A stretch of DNA of 64,000 nt. It comes from Mayamaea pseudoterrestris. Its lineage: Eukaryota; Bacillariophyta; Bacillariophyceae; Sellaphorales; Sellaphoraceae. The translations under genes were made by a program, and so were the position numbers. The stretch covers positions 1 to 64,000 of the forward strand of contig BROI01000021.1 in NCBI GenBank assembly GCA_027923505.1, given 5' to 3'. Each line of letters begins with the position of its first letter. The first letter of the stretch is position 1. Below the pieces are notes generated by a model. The model saw only the letters and a program-made list of their open reading frames with translations. It did no database searches and was not told the DNA's origin. Shown in pieces: positions 1 through 11,463 of the stretch.

Positions 1-183
1 AGGCGTGAACCTCGACCGTGAACCCAGTGAGAACGAGAAAGAAGCGCACGAGTGAGTAGCGAGTAACATGCACTATTCTAGCAATTGAGTTTGTTTGTTT
101 GCTTTACGCTGGACGAAGAGAGTTGATCGCTCCGAGTCCATTGTAGTCGCTGGAATAAAGGTTCGTCTGATAATATCGTGTCA
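1..183 (+). repeat. 5' LTR of the Copia element (partial)
   Basis: Bases 1-183 match the right-hand part of the 3' LTR almost perfectly and end in ATAATATCGTGTCA, the expected LTR terminus. The left part lies outside the window. Confidence 0.9.
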
Positions 184-3100
184 GATTAACAGTCTTGCTA
201 GCTTGTCTTGACCTGAGAGAGCTGTGCGAAAAAGAGAGAGTGAAAGAATCGAGAAACTGAGCGAGAAAGAGCAGATTCCTTGCGGCGTCGTCAATCCGAA
301 TACTTGGCACGGCGCGTAGAACAGGATCGTATAAGGCTCGACTGCATTGAGAGCGGTTGTTGTGTAAGAAAGGACTTTGCGGAAAGCGAGGTATTCACTA
401 TCATGGTTGCGATTACTGGGAAGCTTTGCAGCTTCTCTGCACGACGTTTTCGGACGAGACATCCAAGAAGCGTTCTTGTTTTGGAATGTAACCACCACTA
501 CCCAGATGTTGAGATTGACCAAGGAGCAACTAGAAGCCCCCTACTGGGTCGACGGAGCCGCCATTCAGCTGGCGCTGAGCAAGAAGAAGGCGCGCAACCC
601 GACGATGCGCGCAGCGGCGAGAGCCGGCGAAGAACCGGCCGAGAAGCAAGCAGCCGCCGCACGAGAACGATACGGAACGACACTAGCGCCAGTCTACGTG
701 AACCTCATCCTCGATGCATGCGAATGGTTTACGATGCACGACGGACCCCCGAACACCAAGAAATGGGCGTTGCGGGACTTAGGCAAGCTCGAGCGATACC
801 AAGCGGTTCTCGCGGAACAAGAAATCGCGCGAAAGCGTGAAGAAGGATACTACGTACTCGAGTCCAAGAAGAAGCAAGCCGAGCTACTTGCCAAGCAACT
901 CGAAAATGAGAATGTGAAGGCCGAGAAGGCCGAAAAGGAAGAAGATGCCAAGGGTCGTTTCTCGAATCTCAAGACGAAGCGAGATTACAAGGACTACAAA
1001 ACGTTCCAACATCCCCACGCGTGGTTGAGTTGGAGCGCGTCTACCAAGGCAATCGCCAAGCTCCATGGCTGTTCTAACGTGCTCGACAGCAAGTACGTAC
1101 CAGTCACGGAACAAGAGAAGGAAGAGTTCGAGAACCAGCAAATCTTCATGTACACTGCGTTTCGCAATTGCCTCGAAGTCCCTGGATACCAGTCGCTCTT
1201 AATGAAGTACAGCGACAAGTCTGACGCTCAGAGTCTGATCGCGAACTCGCGACCAAGTTTGGTTCCGGCGAGTTAGCTACCATCCAAGCGAACGAACTGC
1301 AAGCCAAGCTTGCGCGAGTTCCGCCTAGATTCGACCTGGACGAAAGGGCACTACAAGTTCCTAAACTACATCGAACAGCTCATGAAGAATCTCGAAGAGT
1401 TCCGTCCTGGAGTGACGGATGACAAGAAGAAGTACTACTGGCTCCGAGCTGCAGTGGAGGGTGACGAAGAATTCGGCCCCACGTGCACGACGTTCGACCA
1501 GCACCTGTTATTTGAACGACGACGCATCACCAGTGCAAACGGTGACCCAGACGCCGTCGTAACGGAAGATTATGACTATCTTTTCGACATGTTGTTGCAG
1601 CAGGCTCTGCGCGTCGACAACAAAAACGCCAAGTTGAATAAGGGCAAGAAGAACGCCGACCGCCAAGCGAACAACGCGAACACTTCCGGGCAAGGACGTG
1701 GTAATGGACGCGGTTCCGGTCGCGGCGGAGGACGCGGCGGACAAGGCGGACGCGGCGGTGGACGAGACGGTGGACGCGGTTCCCAAGTGAGCCGCGGTTC
1801 CGGAGGACGAGGCTCTTCCGCGCCACTACCAGCAGCCGGTACGCAAGCGCATTGGGAACGATTCCCTGGTGATTATCTGAACTTTGAACAGTTGTTGCAG
1901 AACCCCTGGTCTTACATGTCGTATGAACGACTCGGCCGACTTAACGAGGACGAATACGCTCAGCTCATGGCTCGACGCGAAGCCGTCCCAAGACCCGCCA
2001 CGACAAGACGCGCGAACAATGGCAACCGCGCGAATAACCAGCAGTCACAAGCGGCTGCATCGGTGCCTGGTACAATCTTGTATCAGAATGACGCTGTCTC
2101 GATCGCCCCGACGACAGCCACTCAAGGTGCACCGGATGACATGATTAGATCTTTCCTTGCGAACGCCGCGTCGTCTCGCACTCAAGCTGCGAATAACACC
2201 CAGCAAGAGTTTATGGGAAGCGACGGCCGTCGGTACCGAGGTATCGTGCGCTACACTGTGAATCGAGCTCGCAGCAACGAGACCCGCCAAGGATCGCTGA
2301 TTGACGGCGGTGCGAACGGTGGACTCGCTGGAAGCGATATGAGAATCTTGAGTACTACCAACCACACGTGTAACGTGACAGGTTTGAGCGACCACACGGT
2401 TCGCGACCTTCAAGTCGGAACTGGCGTCGCATTGATTGAGACTCGGACTGGACCCATTATCGGTCAGTTCAACCAGTATGCTTTATACGACGGCGCTGAA
2501 TCCATTCATGCTCCGTCGCAGCTTCGTTCGTTCGGCCATCTGATTGACGACGTCGCTCGCTCCCAGAATGGAGCACAAGCCATTGTCACCAGTTGTGGCA
2601 AGACCATCCCCTTGGCGATCCGTGACGGCTTGCCTCGTATGGATATGCGTCCACCGACGGATGCAGAGTTGGAAATGTATCCGACGGTCATTTTCTCTGC
2701 GGACACCCTATGGGATCCGGCGGAGTTGGATAATGAATGGAACGAAGAAGAACTTGAGTTTAATCGTCACCTCGACGAATTGGAAGAAACCCACGGTTTC
2801 GTCGACGCCCGCATGGATGACTTCGGCGACGCCACCTACCGGAACAACATGAACTCAGTGGAACGTGTGGTGCAGTATGTCGATCGCAATCAGGCTGATA
2901 CGACGCGCCAAGCCAATTACGACGGCATCATGCCACAAGAACCTGACTACCAAGCGCTTCGACCCTACCTTGGCTACACGCCACTTGAACGAGTCAAGCG
3001 CACCATCAAGAATACGACACAGCTTTTCCGTGCATCGGCACACACCCCATTTCGCCAACACTTTAAGTCGCGATTCCCTGCCGCCAATGTGGTTCGTTTC

Positions 3101-3499
3101 CATGACGATACGGCGACAGATACCTGGTTTTCCAAGGAACCCGCCTTTAACGACGGAATCCGCGGCCATGGCGGATGCAAGATGATGCAACTGTTCGTCG
3201 GCAAGAAGAGTCTGCTGACGAGGGGATACCCACTGAGAACCGAGAGTGACATGCCCATGGCGCTCGAAGACTTCATTCGAGACATTGGCGCTCCCGACTT
3301 GCTCATTAGCGATAACTCGCGAGTGCAGCTCGGGAAGCAAGTTGAAACCTTGTTGCGATTCTACGCGTCGCGACCAACAGAGCTGAGCCCGGATACCAGA
3401 ACCAGAACCCTGCCGAGCGTCGCATCCAAGAAGTCAAGTCATCAGTTCAAAACATCATGAACCGTGCACGGGCGCACCCGCTGGAGCCTGGCTCGGCGC

Positions 3500-6303
3500 T
3501 GTACGTAATCGCCTTATTCAACAATCTGGCGACCGAGTCCCTCAACTGGAAGACCCCTACTGAAGCCGCCTTCAACCGAGTACCCGACATTTCGCCGTTC
3601 CTGCAGTTCAAGTTCTGGGAACGAGTCCTGTACGAAGCTGGAGCCGACGAGCCGCCGACATTTCCTCACACCAAGGAAGCAGCAGGACGCTGGGTCGGCA
3701 TTGCAGAGAACAAGGGTGACATCCTCACGTACCAAGTTCGATCTGATCGGACTGGAATGGTTGTCGTCCGATCCAATGTTCGTCCCTTCTCCGAAGGACG
3801 TAACCTACGCGCTGAAGCCGAAAGCGCCCCTGAACCCGAGTCCGAACGACCACTGTTCGCGGAACCTGTCTTTGACGCGCGCCCTGCGCGTGAACGAGTC
3901 CAAGTCGAAACTGTCGACGAGTTTGACGATGAGTATGACCTAGTCGGTCCGGTGTTTGAACACGACCTTACACCGACCCCAGCGCCTGATTCTGGGGGAA
4001 CCGTGGATGATGACGCATTCACGTTGGAAAGCGCTGCCGAGTTAGCCGGTTTGGATCCTGACGGACCCATGCCGTCCTTTACTCCGGCTGAACTGATGGG
4101 ACGCACTGTCCTTCTTGACGAGGAAGACGGCTCCACGCGACGTTACAAGGTTATCGAGCAACTGAACGATCGCGATGAAGCCAATCACAAGATCATCAAG
4201 TTCCGATTGAGTCTCGGAGACGGCGACGTCGACGAGCTTATTACCTACAACGAACTAGCCGACCTGTGCGAGCGGCAAGATTCTTTACGACTGGGGGACG
4301 ATGACAACGACGACCAGTACTACAAGTTTGATTTCATTGACGGACATGAAGGTCCACTGACACAAGCCGACGCTACGTATCGCGGCTCATCCTACAACTT
4401 GCTCATCCAATGGGCAAATGGCGAGAAGACCTGGGAGCCACTCGCATTGATTATCAAGTCCGACCCTGTGACCGTTGCCGAGTACGGCAAGCGCAAGGGT
4501 ATGCTGGACAAGGATGGATGGAAGCGCTTGAAGCGCATGGCAGGACGCACTAAAATGTTTAACCGCATGTGCAAGGCTGCAAAGAAGAACCGTGTCCAAG
4601 AAGCGCGTTTCAAGTTTGGCGTTCAAGTTCCTAATACCTGGAAGGAAGCGAACCGCCTCGACGCTGCTAATGGAAACACCCTGTGGGCTGACGCCGTCAA
4701 GACTGAGATGGAGCAGCTACACGAGTACGACACTTTCATCGACAAGGGCATCGGTGCCTTCATGGAAAGTGACTGGAAGCGCATCAACGCGCATCTTGTT
4801 TTCGACTGCAAGAACGATCTACGACGTAAGGCCCGACTCGTCGCCGGGGGACATTTGACCGCTCCGCCCAAGGACTCCGCCTACTCCGGCGTTGTATCTA
4901 TGCGAAGCATTCGAACCATAGCACTGTTAGCTGAACTGAACGACCTCAAGTTTTGGGCTGCCGATGTCGGTAACGCCTACCTCGAGGCCAAGACCAAGGA
5001 AAAGGTCTACATTGTTGCCGGTCCCGAGTTTGGACCATTGGAAGGCCATACCTTGGTCATCTACAAGGCACTATACGGATTGCGCACTTCTGGCGCGCGT
5101 TGGCATGAGCACTTTGCCGACACACTCCGCGATATTGGATTCTACCCAAGCTACGCGGACCCTGACGTCTGGATGAAAGACTGTGGCACTCACTACGAGT
5201 ACGTCGGCGTGTTCGTCGACGATCTGGCTATGGCCATGAAAGATCCACAAGCCTTCACAGACCTCCTCAAGGAGAAGTACAAGTACAAGTTGAAGGGCGT
5301 TGGTGACATCAAGTACCACCTTGGAGCCGACTTCTATCGTGATCCCGATGGAACCCTCTGCATGAGCGCGAAGACCTACGTCGGTCGCATGCTCAAGAAC
5401 TACGAGACCATGTTTGGCGAGAAACCACGCAAGCGCAAGTCACCGCTTGACGACGGGGACCACCCCGAACTTGACCTTACCGAAGAGCTGGATGCCCGTG
5501 GCATTCAACAGTACCAGTCTCTTATCGGTGCCCTCCAGTGGGCAGTGACCCTATGTCGACTAGACATTCATTGTGCCGTAATGACACTTGGCCGATTCCG
5601 CTGCGCCCCGCGCCGTGGACACCTGGACCAAGCCAAGCGAGTCTGCGGTTACCTAGCTGAGTACCCTGATGCGGCGATTTGTTTCCGGACGAAGATCGTC
5701 GATCACGGGGAACCTACCAAGTATGATTGGTTGCAATCGGTCTACGGCAACTCAAGCGAAGAGCTTCCGTGGAACATGCCGATCCCGAAGGGCAAGCCTG
5801 TGCAACTAACTACCTTTATGGACGCGAACCTGTACCATGATTACACTACTGGACGTTCCGCAATGGGAGTCCTGCATTTCCTGAACCAGACGCCCGTCGA
5901 ATGGTTCTGCAAGCGTCAGAATACTGTCGAGACTGCAACGTACGGATCCGAGTTCGTCGTCGCCAAGACTGCGACGGAACAGATTATGGATTTCCGATAC
6001 TCCCTACGCATGTTGGGAGTTCCTTTGAGTGGACCAGCCTGGATGTTCGGCGACAACGAAAGTGTCAAGAAGTCGTCAACGATCCCGCACTCCACACTTT
6101 CTAAGCGACACAATGCGCTCGCCTACCACCGAGTTCGCGAGGCCATTGCAAGCAATGTTCTGTACTTTGAGCACATCTTCGGCAAGCAGAACGTCGCCGA
6201 CGTTCTTACCAAGTTCTTGCCGCATGCCACGTTCCGACCCCTGGTCATTCCGATTCTTTTCTGGAAGGGTGATACGGCAAACCGATCGTTGTCACAAGCC
6301 TAG
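3500..6303 (+). CDS. Copia pol part: integrase end, chromodomain-like stretch, reverse transcriptase, RNase H
   Basis: This is the pol part of the Copia element, not a host gene. Its early portion is acidic and poorly conserved. A chromodomain-like stretch (YNLLIQWANGEKTWEP) lies at about 4.32-4.50 kb. Reverse transcriptase follows from about 4.6 kb, with the ALYGLRTSGARWH and FVDDL motifs. RNase H lies at about 5.8-6.2 kb, with FMDANLYHD and a late TYGSEF. Order and motifs are those of Ty1/Copia. Confidence 0.85.
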
Positions 6304-6314
6304 ATCAAGGGGGA

Positions 6315-6643
6315 TGACACAATATTATTGAGTTGAGTTGACCTGCGTCTTATGACAAGACGGTTAGCTACCTGTGTTTTGTATGCATTTAATCCTGTGC
6401 AGGGTTGAGTCACACTTGTGACCGAATCCTCACATACATGAGTGAAATCGCTGACGATCGAGGCGTGAACCTCGACCGTGAACCCAGTGAGAACGAGAAA
6501 GAAGCGCACGAGTAGAGTAGCGAGTAACATGCACTATTCTAGCAATTGAGTTTGTTTGTTTGCTTTACGCTGGACGAAGAGGTTGATCGCTCCGAGTCCA
6601 TTGTAGTCGCTGGAATAAAGGTTCGTCTGATAATATCGTGTCA
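6315..6643 (+). repeat. 3' LTR of the Copia element
   Basis: This 329-bp LTR starts TGACACAATATTAT directly after a purine tract and ends ATAATATCGTGTCA. These ends form a 14-bp inverted repeat with one mismatch and have the canonical TG...CA. Flanking DNA from 6644 is the 169-bp tandem repeat. Confidence 0.9.
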
Positions 6644-8688
6644 TGAATGTCAAGGCATCTCCGGACTGAGACTGGTGACAACTTGTCACCAATCACATTG
6701 CAGTCTACTAGGACATCAACCAGGCATGTCATCTTGTAGCGCAGCCTGAATAATGATGTTGGCACCATTCGGGTGTGATTTGGGTGTAGACATGGCTTGT
6801 TATAGGGCAATTGAATGTCATGGCATCTCCGGGCTGAGACTGGTGACAACTTGTCACCAATCACATTGCAGTCTACTGAGACATCAACCAGGCATGTCAT
6901 CTTGTAGCGCAGCCTGAATAATGATGTTGGCACCATTCTGGTGTGATTTGGGTGTAGACGTGGCATGTTATAGGGGCAATTGAATGTCAAGGCATCTCCG
7001 GACTGAGACTGGTGACAACTTGTCACCAATCACATTGCAGTCTACTGAGACAATATCCAGGTGTACCATTTTGTAGCGCAGCCTGAATAATGATGTTGGC
7101 ACCATTCTGGTGTGATTTGGGTGTAGACGTGGCATGTTATAGGGGCGATTGAATGTCAAGGCATCTCCGGGCTGAGACTGGTGACAACTTGTCACCAATC
7201 ACATTGCAGTCTACTGAGACATTGACCAGGCATACCATTTTGTAGCGCAGCCTGTATAATGATGATGGCACCATTCTGGTGTGATTTGGGTGTTGACATG
7301 GCATGTTTTAGGGGCAATTGAATGTCAAGGCATCTCCTGGCTGAGACTGGTGACAACTTGTCGCCAATCACATTGCAGTTTACTGAGACATTTACCAGGC
7401 ATACCATTTTGTAGCGCAGCCTGTATAATGATGTTGGCACCATTCTGGTGTGATTTGGATGTAGACATGGCATGTTATACTAGGGGCAATTGAATGTCAA
7501 GGCATCTCCAGGCTGAGACTGGTGCCAACTTGTCACCAATCACATTGCAGTCTACTGAGACATTTACCAGGCAAATCATATTGTAGCGCAGCCTGAATAT
7601 AGATGTTGGCACCATTCTGATGTGATTTGGGTGTAGACATGGCATGTTATAGGGGCAATTGAATGTCAAGGCATCTCCGGGCTGAGACTGGTGACAACTT
7701 GTCACCAATCACATTGCAGTCTACCGAGACATTGACCAGGCGTACCATTTTGTAGCGCAGCCTGAATAATGATGTTGGCACCATTCTGGTGTGATTTGGG
7801 TGTTGACATGGCATGTTTTAGGGGCAATTGAATGTCAAGGCATCTCCTGGCTGAGACTGGTGACAACTTGTCACCAATCACATTGCAGTCTACTGAGACA
7901 TTAACCAGGCATACCATCTTGTTGCGCAGCCTGAATAATGATGTTGGCACCATTCTGGTGTGATTTGGGTGTAGACGTGGCATGGTATAGGGGCGATTGA
8001 ATGTCAAGGCATCTCCGAACTGAGACTGGTGACAACTTGTCACCAATCACATTGCAGTCTACTGAGACATTTACCAGGCATATCATATTGTAGCGCAGCC
8101 TGAATAATGATGTTGGCACCATTCTGATGTGATTTGGGTGTAGACATGGCATGTTATAGGGGCAATTGAATGTCAAGGCATCTCCGGGCTGAGACTGGTG
8201 ACAACTTGTCACCAATCACATTGCAGTCTACTGAGACATTTACCAGGCATATCATATTGTAGCGCAGCCTGAATAATGATGTTGGCACCATTCTGATGTG
8301 ATTTGGGTGTAGACATGGCATGTTATAGGGGCAATTGAATGTCAAGGCATCTCCGGGCTGAGACTGGTGACAACTTGTCACCAATCACATTGCAGTCTAC
8401 TGAGACTCGAGCCAGGCATACCATCTTGTTGCGCAGCCTGAATAATGATGTTGGCACCATTCTGGTGTGATTTGGGTGTAGACGTGGCATGTTATAGGGG
8501 CAATTGAATGTCAAGGCATCTCCGGGCTGAGACTGGTGACAACTTGTCACCAATCACATTGCGGTTTGCTGAGACATTGACCAGGCATACCATTTTGTAG
8601 CGCAGCCTGAATAATGATGTTGGCACCATTCTGGTGTGATTTGGGTGTAGACATGGCATGTTATAGGGGCAATGGAATGTCAAGTTAA
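6644..8688. repeat. Tandem array of a 169-bp satellite-like repeat, about 12 copies
   Basis: A unit of about 169 bp, running from GAATGTCAAGGCATCTCC to ATGGCATGTTATAGGGGCAA, repeats about twelve times with only a few percent divergence and small indels. Each unit carries the 17-bp palindrome GGTGACAACTTGTCACC (8-bp arms around one C), first seen at 6674-6690. Because 169 is not a multiple of three, the open frames on the minus strand shift from copy to copy, so they are not genes. The last copy decays at about 8688, just before a methyltransferase gene. The left side of the array is interrupted by the Copia element. Confidence 0.93.
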
Positions 8689-8787
8689 CATCAGCTGGCT
8701 GAGACCCTGGATACCGGTACGATTCGGTCGGTCGGACAACAGATTTTAACCTCATCGACCCAGCCCTGCAGGGTTGATTTAAATACG

Positions 8788-9555
8788 ATGATTGATGCTA
8801 CGGCTGCACCAAGGAACGACGATGGGAATGGTCGAACGCCTTTCCTTGTTATTCAGGAGATACCAATCTTCTTTTCGGAAGACTGGAGCACAGGAATTGG
8901 TGGCGGCTTGTGGAGCACGGGCCGCATGATGGCTCACTTTTTTGCATCAAGTCACGCACGTCGTTTGATCACAAACATTTCTCGCGACCATAATTTGACA
9001 GTACTGGAACTAGGAAGTGGAAATGGACTCTTGTCGGTCTGTTTCATGGCGCTTGGCAAGGAGTTTGTCAAACATTTGGTGGTGACTGACATGGAAGATC
9101 ATTTGAACCTCATTCGGCAAACCATTGCCGCCAATTCACACTTGATCAGTACATCCTCTTCATCAGAAGTAATTGTTGTGGAGCATAAGTGGGGTGTCTT
9201 TGAACCGCGCGACGAGATTCATGACTCATCGTTGGAAGCTCAAGTACGACAAGCTGCCTGCAAGTTTGATTTGATTCTTGGATCCGACGTGGCATATCAT
9301 CCATCACTGTACAAACCACTGATTGCCTCACTCAAAGCTTTCTGTCACGAATCAACCGTCGCGTTGATTGGAGTCACCATGCTAGATACGACGGTGGAAT
9401 TCTTTGACATGCTATGGAGCGCAGGATTTTGCTACGAACGGACCGTTGACGCCTTGATTGATCCAGTCGAATTTCGCGGCACTACTTTTGGGCTATTCAT
9501 TGTACGACGAAGAAAGCCAAAGGCGGTTATTCAATTCAAGAAGTCGAGTCGATAG
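8788..9555 (+). CDS. METTL21-like SAM-dependent protein methyltransferase (copy 1)
   Basis: A single-exon 255-aa protein of the Methyltransferase_16 / METTL21 family, whose members methylate lysine in chaperones, elongation factors and similar targets. Visible features are the N-terminal WSTG segment before the core, SAM-binding motif I (VLELGSGNGLLS, residues about 70-82), an acidic VTDME after strand 2, and GSDVAYHPSLY, matching the family's D-x-x-Y motif. The length is typical. The ATG at 8788 is the first in frame after the repeat array. The substrate cannot be told from sequence. Its upstream DNA is the 169-bp array, so its promoter is short or repeat-derived. A second identical copy lies 1520 bp downstream. 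Confidence 0.82.
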   Translation: MIDATAAPRNDDGNGRTPFLVIQEIPIFFSEDWSTGIGGGLWSTGRMMAHFFASSHARRLITNISRDHNLTVLELGSGNGLLSVCFMALGKEFVKHLVVTDMEDHLNLIRQTIAANSHLISTSSSSEVIVVEHKWGVFEPRDEIHDSSLEAQVRQAACKFDLILGSDVAYHPSLYKPLIASLKAFCHESTVALIGVTMLDTTVEFFDMLWSAGFCYERTVDALIDPVEFRGTTFGLFIVRRRKPKAVIQFKKSSR

Positions 9556-10307
9556 TAGGTGGTTAAGGTTGGGCTACAAGCACGTGACCATTCCCTGGAA
9601 TGTGCGATGCTGCTGCGGCAATCAATCTCATGGCAACTAACGCAGCTTTGGCATTTGATAAAAAGCACTGCTATTTTGTATAAGAACACATATCTCTTAT
9701 TTAGCTGTAAGGTGTACTCACAGACTTAAACATGATGACTGTGAATGAATCGCGCATAATATTATTCCGTCGGATGTGTTTGTCCGACTGGTTCTCGCTT
9801 CACGCGCCGATTGCTTCTGCGACCAAGACGATACAAGGCCAAGTAGTACAATACAAATCCAAGCTTGTTATTTCTCTTTCATGTCCAAATCTTACGTACA
9901 GTTACTGACGATATAACATTCGGCTCTCGAGCCAGGCATACCATCTTGTTGCGCAGCCTGAATAATGATGTTGGCACCATTCTGGTGTGATTTGGGTGTA
10001 GACGTGGCATGTTATAGGGGCAATTGAATGTCAAGGCATCTCCGGGCTGAGACTGGTGACAACTTGTCACCAATCACATTGCGGTTTGCTGAGACATTGA
10101 CCAGGCATACCATTTTGTAGCGCAGCCTGAATAATGATGTTGGCACCATTCTGGTGTGATTTGGGTGTAGACATGGCATGTTATAGGGGCAATGGAATGT
10201 CAAGTTAACATCAGCTGGCTGAGACCCTGGATACCGGTACGATTCGGTCGGTCGGACAACAGATTTTAACCTCATCGACCCAGCCCTGCAGGGTTGATTT
10301 AAATACG

Positions 10308-11075
10308 ATGATTGATGCTACGGCTGCACCAAGGAACGACGATGGGAATGGTCGAACGCCTTTCCTTGTTATTCAGGAGATACCAATCTTCTTTTCGGAA
10401 GACTGGAGCACAGGAATTGGTGGCGGCTTGTGGAGCACGGGCCGCATGATGGCTCACTTTTTTGCATCAAGTCACGCACGTCGTTTGATCACAAACATTT
10501 CTCGCGACCATAATTTGACAGTACTGGAACTAGGAAGTGGAAATGGACTCTTGTCGGTCTGTTTCATGGCGCTTGGCAAGGAGTTTGTCAAACATTTGGT
10601 GGTGACTGACATGGAAGATCATTTGAACCTCATTCGGCAAACCATTGCCGCCAATTCACACTTGATCAGTACATCCTCTTCATCAGAAGTAATTGTTGTG
10701 GAGCATAAGTGGGGTGTCTTTGAACCGCGCGACGAGATTCATGACTCATCGTTGGAAGCTCAAGTACGACAAGCTGCCTGCAAGTTTGATTTGATTCTTG
10801 GATCCGACGTGGCATATCATCCATCACTGTACAAACCACTGATTGCCTCACTCAAAGCTTTCTGTCACGAATCAACCGTCGCGTTGATTGGAGTCACCAT
10901 GCTAGATACGACGGTGGAATTCTTTGACATGCTATGGAGCGCAGGATTTTGCTACGAACGGACCGTTGACGCCTTGATTGATCCAGTCGAATTTCGCGGC
11001 ACTACTTTTGGGCTATTCATTGTACGACGAAGAAAGCCAAAGGCGGTTATTCAATTCAAGAAGTCGAGTCGATAG
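10308..11075 (+). CDS. METTL21-like SAM-dependent protein methyltransferase (copy 2)
   Basis: This copy is identical in sequence to the methyltransferase at 8788-9555, with the same 255 residues, motif I VLELGSGNGLLS and GSDVAYHPSLY. It lies in the second unit of the 1520-bp tandem duplication, with about 1.7 units of the 169-bp repeat upstream. No synonymous change is visible between the copies. They therefore cannot have diverged in function, and one may not exist in the real genome. Confidence 0.8.
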   Translation: MIDATAAPRNDDGNGRTPFLVIQEIPIFFSEDWSTGIGGGLWSTGRMMAHFFASSHARRLITNISRDHNLTVLELGSGNGLLSVCFMALGKEFVKHLVVTDMEDHLNLIRQTIAANSHLISTSSSSEVIVVEHKWGVFEPRDEIHDSSLEAQVRQAACKFDLILGSDVAYHPSLYKPLIASLKAFCHESTVALIGVTMLDTTVEFFDMLWSAGFCYERTVDALIDPVEFRGTTFGLFIVRRRKPKAVIQFKKSSR

Positions 11076-11463
11076 TAGGTGGTTAAGGTTGGGCTACAAG
11101 CACGTGACCATTCCCTGGAATGTGCGATGCTGCTGCGGCAATCAATCTCATGGCAACTAACGCAGCTTTGGCATTTGATAAAAAGCACTGCTATTTTGTA
11201 TAAGAACACATATCTCTTATTTAGCTGTAAGGTGTACTCACAGACTTAAACATGATGACTGTGAATGAATCGCGCATAATATTATTCCGTCGGATGTGTT
11301 TGTCCGACTGGTTCTCGCTTCACGCGCCGATTGCTTCTGCGACCAAGACGATACAAGGCCAAGTAGTACAATACAAATCCAAGCTTGTTATTTCTCTTTC
11401 ATGTCCAAATCTTACGTACAGTTACTGACGATATAACATTCGGCTGCTTGTTCAAAACGAATC

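Larger units (their letters stand above)
1..6643 (+). mobile_element. Ty1/Copia LTR retrotransposon, nearly complete, 5' LTR cut by window edge
   Basis: The element runs from a truncated 5' LTR to a full 3' LTR. Parts, in Copia order: a gag-like region (about 0.4-2.1 kb) ending in an RGG-rich tract rather than a zinc knuckle; an aspartic-protease-like stretch with LIDGGANGG near 2.3 kb; an integrase-derived region to about 3.9 kb; a chromodomain-like stretch near 4.3-4.5 kb; reverse transcriptase (ALYGLRTSGARWH, then FVDDL); and RNase H with a late TYGSEF motif. A purine tract, AAGGGGG, lies just before the 3' LTR. The coding region is in three open stretches, so it is broken in about two places or uses a family-type frameshift. 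The LTRs are about 98-99 percent alike over the shared 180 bases, so the insertion is young. It lies in the 169-bp tandem array that continues at its right flank. Confidence 0.93.
8406..11445. repeat. Tandem duplication of a 1520-bp segment (8406-9925 and 9926-11445)
   Basis: Bases 8406-9925 are repeated at 9926-11445 with no difference seen by eye. Each unit holds about 1.7 copies of the 169-bp repeat, a whole methyltransferase gene and its downstream DNA up to CATTCGGCT. The breakpoints are sharp: the left flanks differ (TGAGA before copy 1) and the right flank continues into the cupin gene. The 370 bp after each methyltransferase (9556-9925 and 11076-11445) show no other gene. The copies are either very recent or an assembly duplication. 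Confidence 0.95.

Noticed and set aside
6565-8755. Many 76-154-codon minus-strand frames with the shared start MVTSCHQSQPGDALTF
   Set aside because: They are translations of the 169-bp tandem repeat; the frame rotates between copies, and no start, splice or conservation pattern supports coding.
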